Of a stretch of DNA of 18,935 nucleotides, positions 13,901 to 18,935 are shown piece by piece. The DNA lies in contig JAFCZU010000039.1 in NCBI GenBank assembly GCA_019314185.1, positions 1 through 18,935 of the forward strand, written 5' to 3'. The translations under genes and the position numbers were made by a program. Origin of the DNA: Deltaproteobacteria bacterium. GTDB taxonomy: Bacteria > Desulfobacterota > Desulfobacteria > Desulfobacterales > ETH-SRB1. The notes beneath the pieces were generated by a model. The model searched no databases. It saw only the letters and a program-made list of their open reading frames with translations, and was not told the origin of the DNA. Each line of letters opens with the position of its first letter. Within the stretch, counting starts at the first letter, position 1.

Positions 13901-16898
13901 CAGCCTCAATGGCCGCAACAGCCGTGGTTTCATCATCTCCCACCACATCCGGTACTGTCACCGGCGCAGGACCATCAGATACCAAAAGATCCACGGTCGC
14001 GCCCAAGGGCACCTGGGTGCCTCCGGCCGGCGTCGTGCTGATCACGTTGCCCGCCGCAACACTGGCATGATAGTCGGTGGTGGCTATACCATCCACAAGT
14101 CCGGCACCCGTAATTTCGGATCGGGCATTCGCCTCGAGCATGTCCTCACAGTTGGGTACGGTCACCATAGTTGGACCCGCATATTCAAATTTTACGGCAT
14201 CCGCGCATGAGCTACAACCGCTCTGGGCTCTGATAACTACCCGTGCTGTACCGCTGAATGTATATGATCCAAGCACATTCCACTGACCCGATAGATCCAG
14301 TTGCTGGTGATTCACCGGTACCGTGGCTAGAAGCGTGTTGCCATCATATATATCTACAGGCACATTGGTGCATCTGCTCGACCAATAGGTCCACCACAAG
14401 GAGACCACCTGATCTCCCGTCACTGCTCCTTGGAAGGTGTACGTAGCCCCAGCCTGCATCTCTGCCCGCGAACTGCCATCGTAAGGATTGGCACCGCTGG
14501 AATACCCCCATTCCCCCCCTGAATATGATGTACCAGGATCATCGTTATCAATGATTACCTCTACAGGGGGAACGTAGTTTTGTATTGTTATGTCAAGATT
14601 ACCTGACTCTTCAATGGAATTTTCTGTGTAAGTTGCCGAAATCCGGCAGGGCTGATTAGAACTCACTTCAGAGGTGGTCAACAAGCCTGTTGGTGATATG
14701 GTTGCATAATTTGAGTTCTCTTCCCAGATATCCGGCTGAACCTCATGTGAGGAGCCATCTGTGTAATGCGCTGTACAGGTGTAATCCGCGCTTGAATTTT
14801 CATTTACATTTACAGCACCTGTTATTACTATAAAGCTCAATTCAGGTGACTCGGTCGAGACAAACTTAACCGCATCCACGCATGTACTGCAGGAGGTGCT
14901 TGTGGCTTCTATTACAACCCTTGCAGTGCCGCTGAAACTGTACCCGCTCAAACCAATCATATTCCACTGGCTACCATTTTGTCTCTGGTTTACTGTCTCA
15001 GACCCAACCAATTGAGTTCCGTCGTAAATCCTGATGGGAACGCTCGTGCACCGGCTAGACCAATAGGTCCAGTGCAAATACACCTCGTAGTATCCGTTGA
15101 TTGACGCCTGATACGTGTATGTCGAACCAGGGGTCTTGCTATATAGGTTATCATCTCCAATGGGGGGGGCCCCGCCGGATTGAAGCCATGTGCCCGTCCA
15201 TGAAGTTCCCGAATCCCCGTTATCGATGATGACCTCCACAGGGGCAACATAGTCCTCTATGGTTATGTCAAGATCATCTGGCCGGGTAATGCCGTTTTCT
15301 GTATACGTTGCAGAAATCCGGCAGGGTTCACTTGAACTGACTTCAGTGGTGGTCAGCAGACCTGTTGATGAAATAGTCGAATAAGCTGAGTTCTCACCCC
15401 AGATATCAGGCTCCACCTCATGTGAAGAGCCATCTATGTAATGTGCTATGCAGGTGTAATCAGCGCTTGAGTTTTCATTTACGCTCGCAGGACCTTCTAT
15501 CTCAATATAATCAAGATCGGGGGTAAGAGCGGCAAAGAAACTCACTGCATCAGCACAGGTGCTGCAACTGCTGCTTTCAGACCGGACCACGACCTTGGCT
15601 GTGCCGCTGTTAAAAGAATAGAGCCCTACAAAGTTCCATTTGCCATCATTCTCCTGATGGTTCACCGTAATGGTGTCCAGCAAGGTGTCTCCATCATAAA
15701 TGTCCACTGGCACACTGGTACACCGGCTAGGCCAATAGGTCCACCACAGCGATACGGCTAAGTAGCCGCTTATGTCTGCCTGAAAGGTGTAACTGGCACC
15801 CGTTTTCATTTCAGTACGCGATATACCTCCATATGGGTTTGCACCACTGGAGTATCCCCAGTTCCCCCCTTCATAGGAGGTCCCCGGCCCGTCATTGTCC
15901 ACAATGACTTCAGAAATATAGGTGTTGATATCTTCCACTTCAGGGGGCGCATCCTGGTACATTGTAATAAATTGGCCATCACTCATAGATGTCCAGCTTC
16001 CTGGAGAAGCAGAGGGCGGTTGGGAGGCTATGGCAGAATAGGGAGTTGGATCTGCAGTTGCATCGAGATACCACAGGGTGTTCCCCTCACGATAACCCCA
16101 AAGATTGGTTCCATCTGTCAAGAAAAAGTTGAGTTGTTCAGTACTTGGTGATGTTTCGGGTCCAATCTTCTCACGTAACCGTTGAATCACATACCCTAAG
16201 GCAGGCTTAACCTGCCAGTTGAAGTCCTCGAAAGTCTGAAGCACGAATATTTGATAGAGATCCGAATCGATCCACTCAGACTGGTTGATTCCGTATAGGG
16301 GAGGATTTGCAGCAAAGTAGTCGGGTCGTATCAGTTCAAGGAGTACGTTTTTGTCAATGATTCCGTTGTGACCCATCATCCAATGCTTGCCATTCTTGAT
16401 TCTTTCAAATGGATGAGGATTTCCCGTGAGAGGTGTAATTCCTGAAGAGGTGTTCCGGACGTGGGAGACTGCGATTCTTGGTGTGGCGGCAGCCGCTTCA
16501 GAGGCAGCAGCATTAAAGTCGGGATCTGTGCTCGCTTGTGGATATCCCCTGAGAACAGTTGGATCAAGAATTCCGTCTGTATAATATCCCACACTCCAAC
16601 CATCTGGATTGGCGGCACCAAGGGTTTTGATAGAGTTGGGGAGGTTTACTAGGTGGTCTTCTATTACAGAACCAGGGACATCCCCCGCAATGATTCCCCA
16701 AAAACGACATTCATGGTGCTGATCGTCAATGACCAGCGAACCGATGTCCTTATAGTTAACATTTGAGTCGGTAATTAGGAGGGTGCTATTACTGTCCTGA
16801 GCCTGAATAAACGTCGGTATGAACCCATGTGAGATGAGTGCAATTAGCGTGATCCCTACTAAAGTTAAGAACCAGCCTACATTATTTCTGCTTTTCAT
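10971..16898 (-). CDS. Giant exported protein: class II glutamine amidotransferase domain plus golvesin-like, Ig-like, PASTA, LamG-like and FG-GAP modules
   Basis: 1975 residues. A signal peptide (about 1-34, hydrophobic core WFLTLVGITLIALI, then AQD) is followed by a short segment and C64 in HHECRFWGIIAG, the start of a class II amidotransferase of the YafJ/GATase_4 type. SHVRNTSSG (145-153), NPHPF (160-164), GHNG (176-179) and DSDLYQ (211-216) match its substrate-pocket motifs. Modules then follow: golvesin-like (330-459), Ig-like (460-548), golvesin-like (554-683), Ig-like (685-775), golvesin-like (777-907), PASTA pair (912-1045), LamG-like (1048-1269), PASTA pair (1270-1403), golvesin-like (1404-1534), and an FG-GAP/VCBS propeller (1536-1960) with eight Asp-rich motifs such as DIDNDGDQE and DVTGDGHME. 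There is no sorting signal or C-terminal anchor. A strong AAGGGAGAAG precedes the ATG. The protein is probably periplasmic, on the surface or released. It follows the small exported gene by 100 bp. The amidotransferase substrate is unknown. Confidence 0.93.
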   Translation of the reverse strand: MKSRNNVGWFLTLVGITLIALISHGFIPTFIQAQDSNSTLLITDSNVNYKDIGSLVIDDQHHECRFWGIIAGDVPGSVIEDHLVNLPNSIKTLGAANPDGWSVGYYTDGILDPTVLRGYPQASTDPDFNAAASEAAAATPRIAVSHVRNTSSGITPLTGNPHPFERIKNGKHWMMGHNGIIDKNVLLELIRPDYFAANPPLYGINQSEWIDSDLYQIFVLQTFEDFNWQVKPALGYVIQRLREKIGPETSPSTEQLNFFLTDGTNLWGYREGNTLWYLDATADPTPYSAIASQPPSASPGSWTSMSDGQFITMYQDAPPEVEDINTYISEVIVDNDGPGTSYEGGNWGYSSGANPYGGISRTEMKTGASYTFQADISGYLAVSLWWTYWPSRCTSVPVDIYDGDTLLDTITVNHQENDGKWNFVGLYSFNSGTAKVVVRSESSSCSTCADAVSFFAALTPDLDYIEIEGPASVNENSSADYTCIAHYIDGSSHEVEPDIWGENSAYSTISSTGLLTTTEVSSSEPCRISATYTENGITRPDDLDITIEDYVAPVEVIIDNGDSGTSWTGTWLQSGGAPPIGDDNLYSKTPGSTYTYQASINGYYEVYLHWTYWSSRCTSVPIRIYDGTQLVGSETVNQRQNGSQWNMIGLSGYSFSGTARVVIEATSTSCSTCVDAVKFVSTESPELSFIVITGAVNVNENSSADYTCTAHYTDGSSHEVQPDIWEENSNYATISPTGLLTTSEVSSNQPCRISATYTENSIEESGNLDITIQNYVPPVEVIIDNDDPGTSYSGGEWGYSSGANPYDGSSRAEMQAGATYTFQGAVTGDQVVSLWWTYWSSRCTNVPVDIYDGNTLLATVPVNHQQLDLSGQWNVLGSYTFSGTARVVIRAQSGCSSCADAVKFEYAGPTMVTVPNCEDMLEANARSEITGAGLVDGIATTDYHASVAAGNVISTTPAGGTQVPLGATVDLLVSDGPAPVTVPDVVGDDETTAVAAIEAEGLVANVSYAYDAVVAVDIVISQDPVGGASIPPGSTVDVVVSLGPAPTDLVTDTDFEASLDSADLRADEAGRDWYESRAQDPGLLFLDETNVGGNSTKKSGFTASNTTNAYVSQEFEPAQTGKFAVEWDIYVDEILNISSPDRSAFMLIGDTSHVSSPGPNSDNSERFVYMAMAKDGGGTTGTMDLVALDRDDDWTSFTTVASGLNLDQWYNISVVCDLDTDTYDVFIDGVYKETFTSRNVKDSVTHISFAQWNDGAGSFYVDNVQEVSLVTVPNCEDLLEADARDDITAAGLVAGVTTTDYHATIVAGNVISTTPAKDTQVPLGVTVDLLVSDGPAPVTVPDVAGMTQAEAEAAINAVGLVLGNVTVDYSVAVPPDTVISTDPPAGSFAVLGSAVDCVINLGPVIVDNKDPDTESTGTWEDSAGPNPWSPDDPNATSQYSRDGATFTWFLVPPVSGNFDVSVWYTVAGTRNSNARYNIEHADGITPIYVNQRVNGGQWNLLGSFRFEAGVTYAVTLIADGSNSTCADAVKFTKTGILRHKWTTDLPGGGQIMPVMGDIDNDGDQEIVMKAGNNVVAVNGKTGNIEWSVTIGSGNGAVELVDLNNDGTPEILCATSFPPRLHALNGNGSTRWITPPLKGEGITFFPIIAHDIDGEGYPTIYFASEDTTPDPYSGNPDDYDGALTMLDHNGNVLADTWIRHPCWGGLALADADLDGQFEVYLGDRRDGYHDMPADGLQAFNAHTLEQLWARPDIQHSSPMPILADVTGDGFLELIATQITLDGPIILDPTSGNTIVDYSNRGLPTHGTPTVYDIDEDGNLEFITATSYPSRAPRNFVVFDLVNGTIDFQASFDFWIAWPPKVGDVTGDGHMEILVATGSQEDTVGDTHDGDYPLLVYDKNFTLIDWIEIKDAGQLTPARVYDTDSDGYNEVVVAGFNGKLLVYDTDAPTADPAPRTWVQFYSEYRRGAAEYVPPPGS
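12891..14168 (-). repeat. Duplicated PASTA pair flanking the LamG-like domain
   Basis: PASTA 1 (coding 13968-14168) and PASTA 3 (12891-13091) are near copies. Both read VTVPNCED, TTDYHA, AGNVISTTPA and VDLLVSDGPAPVTVPDV, and the DNA around 12880-12960 and 13955-14035 is almost identical. Each is followed, or nearly so, by a second, more divergent PASTA module, so a PASTA pair seems to have been duplicated on either side of the LamG-like region. Confidence 0.85.
14178..15911 (-). repeat. Tandem golvesin-like / Ig-like repeat units in the giant gene
   Basis: Three golvesin-like modules (coding 15522-15911, 14850-15239 and 14178-14570) alternate with two Ig-like modules (15255-15521 and 14574-14846). 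The golvesin copies share IDNxDxGTS, a W-x-Y-W-x-SRCTxVP segment, IYDG, Q-W-N and C-x-x-CxDAV. The Ig copies share VNENSSADYTC, DGSSHEV, GLLTT and PCRISATYTEN. The units appear to have arisen by internal duplication. Confidence 0.85.
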
Positions 16899-16998
16899 CG
16901 TTCTTCTCCCTTCGCGACATTCTTGATCTTCGTTTTTTTTGCATCATTCCAACATGAAGGCATTTTTAGAGTAGTGTTGATCTCTATCGAGGGGTATT

Positions 16999-17421
16999 TC
17001 ACTTATCCTCCATATATGACTTCGGTTTTACCTTGAACTTACCCTTTTCCTCCGAGAGACGCAATATATTTTGGATTCGAGAACCGTTTGGAAATTCGAT
17101 CACAACATCGACCACAACATCACCATCAATCTCTTTAGCTCTTTCCGTACGAAACTTGGCACCTTGATAGTAATCCCTAAGAAATTTAGGATAATCTCTA
17201 TTTTGTTCTAATAGCCTTTTATTTTTCTTGTACATATCTGATGAGATGTACCGTTTTATTGCGTTTATATCACCATCTTTTAACGACCTGAAAAAAGGAT
17301 AAATTACAGCATTTTGTATTTCCACATATAAAGAATCACTTAGCGGCATTTCTTCTGCATTGCATATAGCGGATAAAAGAATAAGCGAAAGAAAAGATAA
17401 TATTAATGCAAGCTTTTTCAT
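16999..17421 (-). CDS. Small exported protein, function unknown (NTF2-like fold possible)
   Basis: A 140-residue protein with a clear signal peptide, MKKLALILSFLSLILLSAIC then NAEE. The cleavage could be before Glu at about residue 23, or at the Cys as a weak lipoprotein site, though the lipobox SAIC is not ideal. The mature part runs from a helical region (YVEIQNAVIYPFFRSLKDGD, INAIKRYISSDMYKKNK) to beta-rich DVVVDVVIEFPNGS and KGKFKVKPKSYMED. This helix-then-sheet pattern, with 'L-K-D-G-D-I-x-x-I-x-x-Y-I', resembles small NTF2-like or DUF4878-type exported proteins, but I do not recognise a defined family. AAAGGA lies just upstream of the ATG. It starts 11 bp after the SGNH hydrolase gene and is surely co-transcribed with it, so it may work with the exported enzymes on either side. 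Confidence 0.8.
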   Translation of the reverse strand: MKKLALILSFLSLILLSAICNAEEMPLSDSLYVEIQNAVIYPFFRSLKDGDINAIKRYISSDMYKKNKRLLEQNRDYPKFLRDYYQGAKFRTERAKEIDGDVVVDVVIEFPNGSRIQNILRLSEEKGKFKVKPKSYMEDK

Positions 17422-17432
17422 GATTGAGTCCT

Positions 17433-18935
17433 TTATGGAATTAATGATTCAAGCCAATGTTTAGCCATGGAATTGTAACCTACGCCGTTGGGATGTAAGT
17501 TGTCTGCATACTCAAAATCATAGCGCTTGCCTCCAGAGACATCCTCATTAAAAAGGCTATAAAAATCCGGTGGGGTTACCATTATATTGTTCTGAGGATC
17601 GTTTTTTAATTCGTCGATGACTTCATTATATTCCTGAATCAAAACGTTTCGTGCTCCTTCATCAGGGTTATAATATGGTGTGGTATTGACGCCGTCACCC
17701 AGGGTAATCGGTGGCTTAGCTAAACACACTTCCTTCACTTCTGAATTAATTTCATCTATAATGTGTTGCATATTATCTTTAAACGTTCCCGGATATCCAG
17801 GGTCATTTGGGGTTAATTCTTTACCACTGGGAACAGGGAGCCAGGGTCGTGCATCATTTGTCCCGAATTGTACAAAAAAACGATGGCTTTCTGAATGCTT
17901 TGCAAGAATAGTTAAAATTGATTCCCGTCCGTCTGATGAAGTTGCGCCACCCACCCCTTCATTAACTATGGTATGAGGAATCCCTGATGCATCGGCGGTT
18001 AAGAGGTTATTCAATATGGATTCGTAACCGGGGCCGCTATTTCGCCCATCCAGTGAAATATCGTCAGAAGGGTCGTCATCACCAAAACCTTCAGTTATAC
18101 TATCTCCAATAGCAACATAATAATGTCCGATTCCTACCTGTATGATTTGATCGTGCGTATATGTTCCAGATACCTCTGAATTTGAGCCATCTACGACAAA
18201 CACATCCACAGTATGCTCTTTTTCGGTCAAACTATCAAAGGTCACCTCATATGGTTCAGATGGGACAATAATGCTTCGTTCATCTGATGTTCCTAAATCA
18301 ATTATGAATTTGATTTTCCATGTCAGTTCTAAATTGATAGCAACCGCACTTACGGTGAGATCGGGGAAGGTCTGCAAATAGTAACTTGAAGGCTCCAAAA
18401 TCTCTACGAACGAACCATCAGTAATGAAGCTAAATTTAATAGCATCCGCACAGGTACTGGAAGGATAGGGTTGAGAGGTAATTGTTATATCATATGTTGT
18501 ACCAGATTCAAAATAATAATGCCCCTGAGCATTCCACTGACCTCCATTTTCCTGTTGATCCACATAAACAGTAGCAACTCCATCCGAATGTTCAATATCC
18601 ACAGGAACATTTAAACTCCGGGAGGCCCATGCCGTCCACCACATGGATACTTCATAAATACCACTTTGCGATGGGGTAAGATGCCACGTAAAGGTTGCTC
18701 CATCGCGACTATATACCGAGTCCGCTCCGTATGGGTCAGTTGCGCCTGAAACTTCCCAGGTTCCGGTTTGTGACGTTTCTGCATCGCGATTGTCTATGAT
18801 GATTTCAGTTGGAATGGCGCCAACAACTAAAGCTTGAGTGACCGCCTCTGACCAGATGCCTTCGTCATCCTGAACCTTAAAAGAAATGGTATGGGTTCCT
18901 TCGGTGAGGGATGACGTAGTAAAGGAAGACAAATC
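17433..18935 (-). CDS. Exported SGNH/GDSL hydrolase with Ig-like and golvesin-like modules (5' part outside window)
   Basis: The frame is open to the right edge (its first full codon is GAT at 18935), so the true start and any signal peptide lie outside. Numbering from the first Ser-Ser-Phe, it begins with the end of an Ig/PKD-like domain (TEGTHTISFKVQDDEGIWSE). A golvesin-like module follows (41-170: IIIDNRDAETSQTGTWE, WWTAWASRSLNVPVDIEHSD, STCADAIKF), then a second Ig-like domain (about 174-265). The SGNH hydrolase domain comes last: block I AIGDSITEG (about 274-282), block II GVGGATSSDG, block III FGTND (about 356-360), and block V DNLHPNG with catalytic D477 and H480. Such enzymes remove acyl groups, often acetyl groups from polysaccharides. 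With a hexapeptide acyltransferase in the same locus, an esterase acting on the exported glycan is plausible but unproven. Homologous golvesin-like modules occur in the giant protein two genes downstream. Confidence 0.92.
   Translation of the reverse strand, partial: DLSSFTTSSLTEGTHTISFKVQDDEGIWSEAVTQALVVGAIPTEIIIDNRDAETSQTGTWEVSGATDPYGADSVYSRDGATFTWHLTPSQSGIYEVSMWWTAWASRSLNVPVDIEHSDGVATVYVDQQENGGQWNAQGHYYFESGTTYDITITSQPYPSSTCADAIKFSFITDGSFVEILEPSSYYLQTFPDLTVSAVAINLELTWKIKFIIDLGTSDERSIIVPSEPYEVTFDSLTEKEHTVDVFVVDGSNSEVSGTYTHDQIIQVGIGHYYVAIGDSITEGFGDDDPSDDISLDGRNSGPGYESILNNLLTADASGIPHTIVNEGVGGATSSDGRESILTILAKHSESHRFFVQFGTNDARPWLPVPSGKELTPNDPGYPGTFKDNMQHIIDEINSEVKEVCLAKPPITLGDGVNTTPYYNPDEGARNVLIQEYNEVIDELKNDPQNNIMVTPPDFYSLFNEDVSGGKRYDFEYADNLHPNGVGYNSMAKHWLESLIP

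Noticed and set aside
12297..15911. Regularly spaced repeats that might suggest a CRISPR array or DNA satellite
   Set aside because: The repeats are protein-module duplications in one long open frame. Units are 200-400 bp and diverged, unlike CRISPR repeats.

Overview
All genes in this 18.9 kb window that I can support lie on the minus strand, so transcription runs from the right edge (18935) to the left edge (1). It looks like a cell-surface polysaccharide locus of a Gram-negative bacterium. The best evidence is a Wzm/Wzt ABC exporter pair next to glycosyltransferases, an O-acyltransferase and a sulfotransferase. The mix of golvesin-like, PASTA and FG-GAP modules in large exported proteins, plus short AT-rich intergenic repeats, recalls Desulfobacterota and similar environmental lineages. 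No marker in the window fixes the taxonomy, so this is only an impression.

Right part (18935-10971), exported proteins. An SGNH/GDSL hydrolase carrying an Ig-like and a golvesin-like module runs off the right edge. A small exported protein follows 11 bp later. Next comes a 1975-residue exported protein: signal peptide, class II glutamine amidotransferase (Ntn-hydrolase) domain, three golvesin-like modules alternating with two Ig-like modules, a PASTA pair, a LamG-like domain, a second PASTA pair, a fourth golvesin-like module and an eight-motif FG-GAP/VCBS propeller.

Middle (10970-10531), a 440 bp non-coding gap. It holds a perfect 14-bp inverted repeat just after the giant gene and an AT-rich repetitive element just before the exporter genes.

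Left part (10530-1), polysaccharide genes in order of transcription: Wzm permease, Wzt ATPase with a carbohydrate-binding C-terminal domain, an ATP-grasp ligase, a GT4 glycosyltransferase, a five-bladed-propeller glycosyltransferase-like gene, a hexapeptide acyltransferase, a GT2 glycosyltransferase, a sulfotransferase, a second GT2 gene and the N-terminal part of another GT4 gene cut by the left edge.

The distal end of this operon is damaged. The propeller gene is split by a 145-bp MITE-like element with 20/23-bp terminal inverted repeats and a 9-bp target duplication, and precise excision would restore one 341-codon frame. The sulfotransferase has no usable start codon before its PAPS-binding loop. 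The second GT2 has lost roughly 65 bp with a frame change. The last GT4 has an exact 33-bp tandem duplication. The glycan would be built in the cytoplasm, decorated with acyl and perhaps sulfate groups, and exported by Wzm/Wzt. The large modular proteins are plausible surface partners of that glycan, but this last link is inference.
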